A DNA stretch of 14,934 bases, taken from positions 1-14,934 of the forward strand of contig JAJPYK010000187.1 of the NCBI GenBank assembly GCA_021205005.1. The letters are read 5' to 3'. The number at the start of each line of letters is the position of its first letter. Within the stretch, counting starts at the first letter, position 1. The position numbers were made by a program, and so were the translations under genes. The notes beneath the pieces were generated by a model. The model saw nothing but the letters and a program-made list of their open reading frames with translations, made no database searches and was not told the origin of the DNA. Of this stretch, positions 7,866 through 14,934 are shown in pieces. This DNA is from Paraprevotella sp. (lineage in GTDB: Bacteria; Bacteroidota; Bacteroidia; Bacteroidales; Bacteroidaceae).

Positions 7866-7873
7866 CAAAATTA
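7866..7873 (-). promoter_or_regulatory. Bacteroides-type -7 box upstream of the DUF2723 gene
   Basis: The - strand reads TAATTTTG, a full match to TAnnTTTG, 41 bases before the ATG at 7824, in an AT-rich 107-bp gap. No convincing TTTG -33 box sits at the usual distance. Placement after the end of the ATPase gene suggests that the DUF2723-deacetylase pair has its own transcript start. Confidence 0.45.
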
Positions 7874-7931
7874 GTAACTTTTTCTTTCCTATACGGTTCT
7901 TTTCCGAACTTTAAAAGGTTTAGGTGCCGTT

Positions 7932-8690
7932 TTAACTATGTTTGTGAGATTGAAGTACGCGGTGAGGAAAATCTCCATGTCCTATCAGTTCGATGGGGCA
8001 TTTGAAATTGTCTTCTATCCAGCCTTCCGGTAATTCTGTATCGGGATGATAGTCGAGAGTTCCGTTGACGCAAGCTATAGAGCGTACATTTTGCAGTACA
8101 GATTCCAAGTCATGACTGACTAAGATGATGGCGCTTTTTCGATTAAATTCTTCTAATTGTTGATAGAGCTGCGCTTCAAATTGTTTATCAATGTAGGTGT
8201 TAGGTTCATCCAAGATCACGACATCCGGTTCAGAAATGACGGCACGCCCCAATAATACTCGTTGGAGTTGTCCTCCGCTAAGTGTACCTATCGGGCGATG
8301 GCTAAGAGAGGTTAGTCCCATACGCTCGAGCATTTCCTGAACGGCATGATGTTGCGCTTTAGAGTAGCGTTTCCAAAAACTTTTCTTCAGTCCGGATAAT
8401 ATGACCTCGTATACAGAGATGGGAAAGTCTTTGTCTATATGGCTATACTGAGGAAGATAACCCATTCGAATGGAAGGAACAGACATACCATTATGGTAGA
8501 ATGAGATTGTGCCCGACATGCTTTTTTTCAGTCCGAGTATGGTCTTGATCAGTGTGGTTTTTCCTCCACCGTTCGGGCCGATAATGCCTAAAAAGTCTCG
8601 TGAATATACTGTCAGATTGATGTCGCGTAATACTTGTTTGCCGTTGTATTCTACTTGAATGTGACTAAGTTGTATGATCGGTTCGTTCAT
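7932..8690 (-). CDS. Zinc/manganese-type ABC transporter ATP-binding protein (ZnuC-like)
   Basis: The 252-residue ATPase of a cluster-9 metal importer, powering uptake of Zn2+ or Mn2+ across the inner membrane. Walker A is GPNGGGKTT (38-46), the Q-loop LPQYSHID starts near 79, the signature is LSGGQLQR (137-144), Walker B is VVILDEP (157-163) and the switch His is in VSHD (193). The C-terminal tail (CPIELIGHGDFPHR, ending HKHS) is rich in Cys and His, as in Bacteroidales metal ATPases. Its ATG overlaps the stop of the substrate-binding gene by four bases (ATGA), which implies translational coupling. No permease gene follows; the next gene is DUF2723 after a 107-bp gap. The metal cannot be decided from sequence, though zinc is more likely given the His-rich loop in the partner. 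Confidence 0.9.
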   Translation of the reverse strand: MNEPIIQLSHIQVEYNGKQVLRDINLTVYSRDFLGIIGPNGGGKTTLIKTILGLKKSMSGTISFYHNGMSVPSIRMGYLPQYSHIDKDFPISVYEVILSGLKKSFWKRYSKAQHHAVQEMLERMGLTSLSHRPIGTLSGGQLQRVLLGRAVISEPDVVILDEPNTYIDKQFEAQLYQQLEEFNRKSAIILVSHDLESVLQNVRSIACVNGTLDYHPDTELPEGWIEDNFKCPIELIGHGDFPHRVLQSHKHS

Positions 8691-9574
8691 TGTTCTTGCA
8701 GTGTGTGGGCGATTTTAAGCATTTCATGTTTCCAATCGGGAGAAAGAGGATTGATGTCGATTAAACGAGTTCCTGTTTCTTTAGCTATAATTTCAGCGTT
8801 TTTTCTGTCGAACTCCTGTTGCCTGAAGATGATCTTCACGTGGCGAGCTTTGCATTTCTGTATCAATTGAACCAATTGGGAAGGAGAGGGTTCTTTACCG
8901 TCGGTTTCGATAGTAATCTGTTCCAGTCCGTAGTCTTTGGCAAAATAGGTCAATGTCGGGTGATAAATCAGAAAGGCTCTTTGTGGCAGATGGTCCACTA
9001 ATTTATGTATACTGTCATCCGTTGTTTGTATGTCAGCTAACAGCCGATTGAGATTCGATTGAAATTTTTGGGCGTGTGTCGTGTCGATTCGGCAAAGTGC
9101 GGTACAAATGTTTTGTGCTATGGTTTTCATATTCCGGGGAGAGGTCCATACGTGAGGATCGGCTTCATCTATTGAAGAATGAAGATTTCCATGGTGGTAC
9201 TCTTTCATGTACCGGATGTTTTCCGAGGTTTTCACGAAAGGAATATTCGGCGCTGTTTGTTGCAGTTTAGGAAGCCAAGTGCGCTCAAATCCCAGTTCGC
9301 CCACACTAAAATAAATGAGGCTTTCATTGAGCTTCATCATTTGTTCGGGAGTCGGTTCATAAGTTTCAGGACTGCTGCCTTTGGGCACGAACGTTATGAC
9401 GTTAAACTCATCTCCTGCAATTTGTTCTGTAGCGTAGCGCAAAGGATCTATAGATATAGTGATGGTTTTATGTTCTTTTTCATTTTGGGGGGTCGATGCC
9501 TGCGGACGGCATCCGGCGCATAAGACGAGCCCAAGGACCAATCCGTAAAAATAGGAGTGCATGTTCATTCTCAT
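8687..9574 (-). CDS. Zinc-type ABC transporter substrate-binding lipoprotein (ZnuA-like)
   Basis: A periplasmic metal-binding protein of the cluster A-I family, partner of the ATPase downstream. I start it at 9574 (295 residues) although the frame is open to 9655. From here the protein begins MRMNMHSYFYGL, a hydrophobic stretch follows, and LCAGC gives a lipoprotein-like cysteine, while the longer form would bury the signal in the middle. ATGs at 9568 and 9562 are also possible. The ATG at 9574 shares one base with the upstream stop (TAATG). Family marks: GSSPETYEPTP, an acidic/His loop (KEYHHGNLHSSIDEADPHVWTSP) that carries ligand His residues, the second-lobe ligand in IYHPTLTYFAKDYGLEQ, and TGTRLIDINPLSPDW near the end. 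The short His loop favours zinc; manganese is not excluded. Confidence 0.88.
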   Translation of the reverse strand: MRMNMHSYFYGLVLGLVLCAGCRPQASTPQNEKEHKTITISIDPLRYATEQIAGDEFNVITFVPKGSSPETYEPTPEQMMKLNESLIYFSVGELGFERTWLPKLQQTAPNIPFVKTSENIRYMKEYHHGNLHSSIDEADPHVWTSPRNMKTIAQNICTALCRIDTTHAQKFQSNLNRLLADIQTTDDSIHKLVDHLPQRAFLIYHPTLTYFAKDYGLEQITIETDGKEPSPSQLVQLIQKCKARHVKIIFRQQEFDRKNAEIIAKETGTRLIDINPLSPDWKHEMLKIAHTLQEQ

Positions 9575-10026
9575 TAGAATAAAGTAACGATATAGACTAA
9601 TATGGCGTAGCGTATTAACTTGCCGATCGTGATGGAGATTAGGCAGACGAACCAATTGGCCCGCATAAATCCTAAAGCTACGGAGATGGCATCACCGATA
9701 ACAGGGACTACACATAGTATTTCGCCGGCACAAGCTCCTATTCGCTCCATCCAATGCTGGGCCTTTTCTACGCTTTCTCGTTTTACATGCAGATATTTTT
9801 CAATCCATTCCATACGTCCGAGGCGTCCTAAACCATAATTAAACATGCTTCCTCCTACATTTCCAATCGTACCCCATATAAGGAGCATGACAGGATTCAG
9901 TCCGGCCAATTGTAGCCCGACCATGACAGCCTCCGAACTGAATGGAAATATACTGGCGGCTAAAAATGCAGCCAAGAACATACCCCAATAGCCGTACTGT
10001 ATCAGAAAATGGACCACTGCATCCAT
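9574..10026 (-). CDS. YqaA family (DedA/VTT-like) membrane protein
   Basis: A 150-residue inner-membrane protein of the YqaA branch of the SNARE-associated/VTT (DedA-like) superfamily. Visible marks are the N-terminal helix YGYWGMFLAAFLAASIFPFSSE, which ends in an acidic residue, GTIGNVGGSMFNYGLGRLG (about 57-75), and the conserved hairpin CVVPVIGDAISVALGFMRANW (about 106-126), then a last hydrophobic stretch. DedA relatives have been linked to lipid carrier recycling and membrane homeostasis, but the YqaA branch has no settled function. Its first 25 bases overlap the end of the upstream membrane-protein gene and its stop overlaps the znuA-like start by one base, so it is embedded in a tightly coupled run. 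Confidence 0.85.
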   Translation of the reverse strand: MDAVVHFLIQYGYWGMFLAAFLAASIFPFSSEAVMVGLQLAGLNPVMLLIWGTIGNVGGSMFNYGLGRLGRMEWIEKYLHVKRESVEKAQHWMERIGACAGEILCVVPVIGDAISVALGFMRANWFVCLISITIGKLIRYAILVYIVTLF

Positions 10027-10949
10027 AAAGTTAAACAGGTTAATGCAGCCAGCGCTACCAGAAACAGAATAAATAACGAATTGGAGAACCGACTACTGGT
10101 TAAGGCAAAATAGTGAGCAAGTATAGGAGCTGAGTTCATGATCAGAAGTCCGAGAAGTACATCGAAATGGATCGGTTGGAACCCTAAAAATAAGGCGATG
10201 AGGAATTCCTGGGTCAGAATGAGATACAATAACATCCGAGTGCGTATCTTATCATTGAAACTGGTGCGGATGCAATGTAAAGCCGCTATGATGGTGAACA
10301 AGGCCACAATAACGACCATACTGACTTGCAAAAAGTCAAAATGAAGATAGTTATTGATACTTATCGGCTGAAAAAGAGTCAGCTTCAGGAAATGGTCTGT
10401 GAACTTATCGAAGCCGTTCAGATAGAAGAAATAACCGGCCAGGAACCAATAAGGAACGGCTAACCCGATGACGGCTGCCCAAAATGTCCTCCATGTCAAT
10501 GAGCGGAGATACACGATGGTATACCATAAGTAAAACGGAACAAAGTATAGTAGTTGGGGAAAGAATACACTACCTATGCTCAAACAGAGGTAAGCATGGA
10601 ATATAGGAACAACGGCGTTTATCTGTTGATAGGATTTGAACAACAAATAGTAAGAGGATAATGTCAGGCAAACCACCAAAGAACTTTCCTGAAAGCGATG
10701 CAGTCCGAATGCGGCGCCCATTAAAAGCAGATAAATAGATGAGGTCATCCGGCTGCGTATACGAATCAAAGCGTTGGCGTTATTGGTTTCTACCCACACA
10801 TAAGTCGTCAGTCCGCAAATGATCCATCCCCACAAGAGATCGTAATTATGGATTCCTTCAGAAAACCATAAGAGTGTGGAGATAAGAGCAGCAACAGGCT
10901 GTGTGGCACTACTTGTCGCTACTTTGTTTTGGAATCGGTTTTTTCTCAT
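10002..10949 (-). CDS. Polytopic membrane protein of unknown function
   Basis: A 315-residue integral membrane protein with about nine or ten hydrophobic segments, such as LLWGWIICGLTTYVWVE, SIYLLLMGAAFGL, LVVCLTLSSYYLLF, FWAAVIGLAVPYWFLAGYFFYL, FLQVSMVVIVALFTIIAAL and SLFILFLVALAALTCLTLWM. The N-terminus is basic (MRKNRFQNK). After the second helix comes NNANALIRIRSRM and later FQESSLVV, a layout like the DUF6427-type membrane proteins of Bacteroidota, but I am not certain of that assignment. No catalytic motif is visible. It starts seven bases after the purD stop and overlaps the yqaA-like gene by 25 bases, so expression is probably tied to both neighbours. Confidence 0.75.
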   Translation of the reverse strand: MRKNRFQNKVATSSATQPVAALISTLLWFSEGIHNYDLLWGWIICGLTTYVWVETNNANALIRIRSRMTSSIYLLLMGAAFGLHRFQESSLVVCLTLSSYYLLFKSYQQINAVVPIFHAYLCLSIGSVFFPQLLYFVPFYLWYTIVYLRSLTWRTFWAAVIGLAVPYWFLAGYFFYLNGFDKFTDHFLKLTLFQPISINNYLHFDFLQVSMVVIVALFTIIAALHCIRTSFNDKIRTRMLLYLILTQEFLIALFLGFQPIHFDVLLGLLIMNSAPILAHYFALTSSRFSNSLFILFLVALAALTCLTLWMQWSIF

Positions 10950-10955
10950 CAGCGG

Positions 10956-12230
10956 TTAAAGATCTTGTCCAATGTCGGATCGGAAATATTTCTTTTCAAA
11001 ATGTATTTTCTGTGCCTGACTGAAAGACTGTTTCAAGGCCTCTTCTTTGTTGAGTCCATAGGAACTGACGGCTATGACACGTCCCCCCGCCGTTTCTATT
11101 CGACCGTCCTTTATGGCTGTTCCTGCATGGAATACCACGCTGTTTTGCACTTCTTCAATACCCGTGATGGGAAATCCCGTTTCATAGGCTTCCGGATATC
11201 CGCCGGATACGAGCATGACACATACGGCACTACGATTATCTATCTCCAAAGGTTTTCGGTCGAGGTTGCCTTGGGCGACGCCTTCTAACAAGTCTACCAG
11301 ATCGCTTTTGATACGGAGCATGACGCTTTCCGTTTCAGGATCTCCCATGCGTACATTGTATTCTATGACCATCGGTTCTCCTTGTACATTGATCAGCCCG
11401 AAAAAGATGAATCCTTTATAATCAATACCTTCTTGTTTGAGGCCTTCTACGGTAGGACGGATAATCCGGTCTTCTACTTTCTTCATCCATTCCGGCGTGG
11501 CAAAAGGAACAGGAGATACACTGCCCATGCCTCCGGTGTTGAGCCCCGTATCATGTTCTCCTATACGTTTATAGTCTTTCGCCTCGGGGAGAATTTTATA
11601 ATGTGTGCCAGTGCCATCGGTCAGGACGAAGACTGAACATTCTATGCCACTGAGAAATTCTTCAATGACTACCGATGAAGAGGCAGCACCGAACATTCCG
11701 CCTAACATGTCTCTCAATTCTCTGCGGGCTTCGTCTAATGTGGGTACGATCAGTACCCCTTTTCCGGCACAAAGTCCGTCTGCTTTTAACACATAGGGCG
11801 GTTGTAAGGTCTCTAAGAATTTTAACCCTTCGTCTAATGTTTCGCCGGTGAATGTGCGATAGGCTGCTGTCGGAATGCCGTGACGTTGCATGAAAGCCTT
11901 GGCAAAGTCTTTACTGCCTTCCAATACGGCCCCTTGTCGGGATGGGCCGATGAGAGGGATATTCTTCAGTTGCATGTCATTGTGGAAGAAGTCGTATAGA
12001 CCTTTTACCAACGGATCTTCCGGACCTACTACCACCATGTCTATATCGTTGCTGAGAACGAACTGCCTGATGCCGTTAAAATCATCGGCTTTGAGCGGAA
12101 TATTAGTTCCGACAGTGCTTGTTCCGGCATTTCCCGGAGCGATATAAAGATGGTCCACTTTCGGACTTTGGGCTATTTTCCATGCCAATGCGTGTTCGCG
12201 CCCTCCGCTTCCCAACAATAATATGTTCAT
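10956..12230 (-). CDS. purD: Phosphoribosylamine--glycine ligase PurD
   Basis: The second enzyme of de novo purine synthesis: joins 5-phosphoribosylamine and glycine using ATP to give GAR, in the cytoplasm. Its 424 residues are the normal single-domain length. The N-terminal nucleotide-like fold begins [20 protein letters not shown] and continues [25 protein letters not shown] and [22 protein letters not shown] follow. The ATP-grasp part shows [58 protein letters not shown] and the metal-binding [11 protein letters not shown]. The C-terminal domain has [14 protein letters not shown] and VFHAGTA. All motifs are intact. It lies 13 bp after the S9 peptidase gene. No purine riboswitch or PurR-like site is visible before it, so control would have to act on the whole operon. 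Confidence 0.97.
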   Translation of the reverse strand: MNILLLGSGGREHALAWKIAQSPKVDHLYIAPGNAGTSTVGTNIPLKADDFNGIRQFVLSNDIDMVVVGPEDPLVKGLYDFFHNDMQLKNIPLIGPSRQGAVLEGSKDFAKAFMQRHGIPTAAYRTFTGETLDEGLKFLETLQPPYVLKADGLCAGKGVLIVPTLDEARRELRDMLGGMFGAASSSVVIEEFLSGIECSVFVLTDGTGTHYKILPEAKDYKRIGEHDTGLNTGGMGSVSPVPFATPEWMKKVEDRIIRPTVEGLKQEGIDYKGFIFFGLINVQGEPMVIEYNVRMGDPETESVMLRIKSDLVDLLEGVAQGNLDRKPLEIDNRSAVCVMLVSGGYPEAYETGFPITGIEEVQNSVVFHAGTAIKDGRIETAGGRVIAVSSYGLNKEEALKQSFSQAQKIHFEKKYFRSDIGQDL

Positions 12231-12243
12231 ATGCTTATGATTT

Positions 12244-14481
12244 TTATTTCAGATAATCTTCAAAGTATTGCGTGATACGTTCATGTAAATGTATACGGTC
12301 AGTTCCCATCATGTTGTGTTCGTCACCTGGGTAGGTGAAGAAATCTGGTTGTGTTCCGGCGTCAATGCAGGCACGTAAAAATGACAAGGAATGTTGCGGC
12401 ATACATACAGGATCGTTGTAACCGATGATAATTTGCAGTTTACCTTTCAGGTTTCCGGCTTTTAGGCGGAGATTGCTGCCTTTGTATCCTTCCGGGTTAT
12501 CTTGGGGACGATCCATGTAACGTTCACCGTACATCACTTCATAGTATTGCCAGTCGATGACAGGACCTCCGGCGACACCGACTTTGAACACATCGGGATA
12601 AGTGGTCATCAGATTGGTCGTCATGAAACCTCCGAACGACCATCCATGTACGCCTAACCGGTTGGCATCAACGTAAGGGAGTGATTTCAGAAACTTCACG
12701 CCTTCCATTTTATCTTTCATTTCTTCCACGCCTAAATGGCGGAATGTTACATTCTCGAAGTCAAGGCCGCGGAACTCTGATCCCCGATTATCGAGGATAA
12801 ACATAAGATAGCCTTTTTGAGCCATATAGATTTCCCAACCGCGAGCGAAGTAGTTGCGACTGGCTTCCACCATATGGGCATGAGGGCCTCCGTAGACATA
12901 GACTATGGCCGGATATTTTTTATTCGGGTCGAAGTTTACGGGCTTGACCATACGGTAATAAAGATCTGTTTTTCCATCAGCGGCTTTGATGCTGCCACAT
13001 GTGATTTCCGGAACATTGTAATCTTTCCAGGGATCCTCGGATGAGAGTAAGCGACGTTTCTTTCCGTTCTTGGTTTCTATGATATCGATATTGCGCGCTA
13101 TGGTCGGTGAAGAATACATATCAACCAGAAGGCTTCCGTCAGAACTTAAGTCGGCATTGTGTACGCCCTTACCGTCATCCAACAACGTGCGTTTTCCTCC
13201 CGTTACTTTGACCTTATATAGATTGGACTGCAAAGGATGAAGTTCGTTGCTGCAATAGATGATACTTTTTTCTTTTACGTCGAAACCGACGACCTCTTTT
13301 ACGACCCATGATCCGACGGTAATCGGGCTGACTTTCACATGCTCTCGACAGCTACCTCCGCCCGACATCTTTTGTTCTGACGTATCACAAGGCGATTTAA
13401 GATCGAACAGATATAAATGATTATAACCGTCACGTTGACTTTGATAGACACACTTATTGCTGTCCCATGGCAGGAATAATAGACCATGTTGAGGCTCTAC
13501 GTATTTGGGATGATTTTCTTCGTAGATGACGGTTTCCCGTTGTCCTGTTGTTGCGTCATAACGAACGACGTGTGCATGATTCTGGTCTCGGTTGAGTTCG
13601 ATCCCGTAGATTTTTTTGTTGTCGGGACTCCAGGTGATATTGGTGAAATAGCGGTCGGTAGGGTCACCGGTTTGCAACCAGACCGTTTTTTGCGTGGCAG
13701 GAGTAAAAATTCCTATTGTGACTTTGTGCATGGCTTCGCCCGCCATCGGATATTTGCAGGAATAAGTAGAAGCTATGCGTGTGTTGATATCCACCTGAGG
13801 ATAGTCCGGCACCATACTTTGGTCCATACGATAGAAAGCCAACTGTTTGCCGTCCGGACTCCAGAACGTACCTTTGTCGATGCCGAATTCGTTGCGATGT
13901 ACGGCTTCTCCGTAGACTAAATCGTTGCTGCCGTCGGTCGATACGGGCATGCGTGTACCGTCGGCTTGTATCACATACAGATTCTTTTGCCATGTGAAAG
14001 CTAAGTTTTTTGATCTGCTCGATCGATCCAGATTTGAGGCATCGGCCGGATATTCTTGCTCCCAGACCTTTTTGCCGCCTTTGAAGTCTAATAGGATATA
14101 TTTTCTCATATTCGTGTGGTCTGATGCCTGTCCACCGGATATGGTTACAGCCACGTACGGTCGGTCAGGATCCGGGAAAGTTACGGTCAGTCCGTTACGG
14201 AAGAGGGCCGAATCTCCTTTTGCGTCTAACCAGCGGTTCAGTTGCGCCACAGTAAACAGTTCCGTTTTTTCCCCGCTTTGCGGATTGATCTCGAAACAAG
14301 TGTCTACCGTTGTTTCAAGGCAATGGTTTCCCCACCATGTCGTATACATGTACTGAGGTTGCATGGAATAGAATGTGCTTCCGCCCGGAATCAAATCCTC
14401 CAGCGTAAATTCTTTTTTCTCTTGTGCCATAGAAAAGATAGAAAGAATGGAAAGTAGAAACAGTAGATTAATCTTCTTCAT
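12244..14481 (-). CDS. S9 family peptidase, DPP-IV-like, exported
   Basis: A serine exopeptidase-type protein of the prolyl oligopeptidase superfamily, about 745 residues from the start chosen here. The frame is open to 14670, but its first 63 residues overlap the methyltransferase tail in another frame and lack peptidase features, while [20 protein letters not shown] at 14481 is a clean signal peptide (14484 would add one Met). The N-terminal half is a DPP-IV-type propeller with repeats such as [29 protein letters not shown] and [15 protein letters not shown]. The C-terminal alpha/beta hydrolase has GWSFGGF (nucleophile Ser615), Asp690 in YNDPVCMP and His722 in DEHNM. The paired Glu that holds the free N-terminus in true DPP-IV is not seen in its usual form; here the site reads [13 protein letters not shown], so specificity is open. 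It overlaps the tail frame by 14 bases and is followed 13 bp later by purD. A periplasmic peptide-scavenging role is inferred. Confidence 0.9.
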   Translation of the reverse strand: MKKINLLFLLSILSIFSMAQEKKEFTLEDLIPGGSTFYSMQPQYMYTTWWGNHCLETTVDTCFEINPQSGEKTELFTVAQLNRWLDAKGDSALFRNGLTVTFPDPDRPYVAVTISGGQASDHTNMRKYILLDFKGGKKVWEQEYPADASNLDRSSRSKNLAFTWQKNLYVIQADGTRMPVSTDGSNDLVYGEAVHRNEFGIDKGTFWSPDGKQLAFYRMDQSMVPDYPQVDINTRIASTYSCKYPMAGEAMHKVTIGIFTPATQKTVWLQTGDPTDRYFTNITWSPDNKKIYGIELNRDQNHAHVVRYDATTGQRETVIYEENHPKYVEPQHGLLFLPWDSNKCVYQSQRDGYNHLYLFDLKSPCDTSEQKMSGGGSCREHVKVSPITVGSWVVKEVVGFDVKEKSIIYCSNELHPLQSNLYKVKVTGGKRTLLDDGKGVHNADLSSDGSLLVDMYSSPTIARNIDIIETKNGKKRRLLSSEDPWKDYNVPEITCGSIKAADGKTDLYYRMVKPVNFDPNKKYPAIVYVYGGPHAHMVEASRNYFARGWEIYMAQKGYLMFILDNRGSEFRGLDFENVTFRHLGVEEMKDKMEGVKFLKSLPYVDANRLGVHGWSFGGFMTTNLMTTYPDVFKVGVAGGPVIDWQYYEVMYGERYMDRPQDNPEGYKGSNLRLKAGNLKGKLQIIIGYNDPVCMPQHSLSFLRACIDAGTQPDFFTYPGDEHNMMGTDRIHLHERITQYFEDYLK

Positions 14482-14740
14482 CATTCGAGTTGTTTTTACG
14501 ATTCCTGCTAAATGGCCTTTTGTCACGTTCAAACGTTTTACGGCCATGTTCAGAAGGCCTGCTTTCGCGTTTAAACGGACGTTTGTCGAACGACGATTTC
14601 CCGTCTCGTTCGTCGCGCTGACGTTTGTCATAAGAGTGGCTGCTGCGCTGGCGTTCGTCCCGTTCTCCAAAGATTTTTCTTTTCATCGGATAATCGCATT
14701 CTTCTTCATCATCGATGGAACGCTTGAACTCCCGGTGAGC
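14468..14740 (-). pseudogene. Detached charged C-terminal tail of the methyltransferase (after in-frame TAG)
   Basis: Directly after the TAG at 14743-14741 the same frame stays open for 90 codons to TAA at 14468-14470. It starts AHREFKRSIDDEEECDYP and continues with Arg/Lys/Asp/Ser-rich low-complexity sequence with repeated DKRxF-like units (FDKRPFKRES, ERDKRPFSRNRK), ending NDEED. Disordered basic tails of this kind are common on Bacteroidota RNA-modifying enzymes, so I read it as the original tail of the enzyme before it. It may be decayed, made by readthrough, or translated from the ATG at 14686 as a 72-residue basic protein; no strong ribosome binding site is seen there. Its last 14 bases overlap the peptidase start. 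Confidence 0.55.
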
Positions 14741-14934
14741 CTAGAAGCGGTGTTTCTCCGCCATTTGACGGAGTTCCTCGTCGGTCTTGATTTCACCGCC
14801 TTCGGCACGCATATCCTTATATTTCCCGCTAAAGATCGGGTATCTAAGGAACTCACATTCCAATGAACCGTTGTACAACTGAATTTTAATTGAAGGTTTC
14901 AAACAGATTTGCTCGAAACATTCCTCACTATAAA
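14741..14934 (-). CDS. RlmL-like THUMP class I SAM-dependent RNA methyltransferase (C-terminal part)
   Basis: Only the last 63 complete codons are in the window; the gene continues beyond the right edge. The residues CFEQICLKPSIKIQLYNG, then SLECEFLRYPIFSGKY, match the C-terminal end of THUMP-containing RlmL/YpsC-type enzymes, which methylate guanine N2 in 23S rRNA; the catalytic domain itself is not visible here. After DMRAEGGEIKTDEELRQMAEKHRF the frame meets TAG. In this family the EGGEIKTDEE-like segment usually runs on into a charged tail, so the stop looks premature, possibly from a single AAG to TAG change, though that codon is a guess. It would be the first gene seen of the - strand run leading into the peptidase and purD. 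Confidence 0.7.
   Translation of the reverse strand, partial: YSEECFEQICLKPSIKIQLYNGSLECEFLRYPIFSGKYKDMRAEGGEIKTDEELRQMAEKHRF

Noticed and set aside
7880..7931. Terminator after the ZnuC-like gene
   Set aside because: Only short imperfect pairings (CGG/CCG, AACC-TTTT-AAA) were found and no T-run follows, so transcription may continue into the DUF2723 gene.
9575..9655. Longer start for the ZnuA-like lipoprotein
   Set aside because: The extra 27 residues lie inside the yqaA-like gene, and the export signal with its cysteine begins after the ATG at 9574.
13486..13920. 144-codon + strand frame inside the peptidase gene
   Set aside because: Antisense shadow of a conserved propeller region; no motif or start signal supports it.
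14482..14670. Longer start for the S9 peptidase adding 63 residues
   Set aside because: The extension overlaps the methyltransferase tail in another frame, is not signal-like, and would place the clear signal peptide in the middle of the protein.

Overview
The window looks like a chromosomal segment from a member of the order Bacteroidales. The signs are a Bacteroidales-type lipoprotein and S9 peptidase set, a DUF2723 (GT117) membrane protein next to a short NodB deacetylase, a secreted protein with a T9SS-like C-terminal tail, a good match to the Bacteroides -7 promoter box (TAnnTTTG) and weak ribosome binding sites. The genus cannot be fixed from this stretch. There are no rRNA, tRNA, CRISPR, IS or phage genes.

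Left part (1-2750, + strand): a large multidomain secreted protein, then a 54-56 residue peptide gene that falls below usual ORF cut-offs, closed by a convincing intrinsic terminator. Convergent to it is queG (epoxyqueuosine reductase, last step of queuosine synthesis).

Middle part (3642-7873): the start of queG lies inside one arm of a perfect 23-bp inverted repeat. The other arm is 138 bp away, and the segment between holds a long hairpin and outward-facing promoter-like boxes. This is the most interesting structure here, because it has the form of a small invertible promoter element. Beyond it, on the - strand, lie a polysaccharide deacetylase and a 1107-residue DUF2723/GT117 membrane protein, 15 bp apart and probably one transcript.

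Right part (7932-14934, - strand): a tightly packed run, in transcription order: RlmL-like RNA methyltransferase (partial), S9/DPP-IV-like peptidase, purD, a multi-pass membrane protein, a YqaA/DedA-type protein, a ZnuA-like metal-binding lipoprotein and a ZnuC-like ATPase. Gaps are 13 bp or less or genes overlap, so this is probably one operon joining unrelated household functions. The permease expected with ZnuA/ZnuC is absent. The methyltransferase reading frame is cut by an in-frame TAG; beyond it 90 further codons of a highly charged tail stay open and run into the peptidase start.

Most of the window is ordinary core genome. The points worth a second look are the inverted repeat at queG, the split methyltransferase tail and the small peptide gene.
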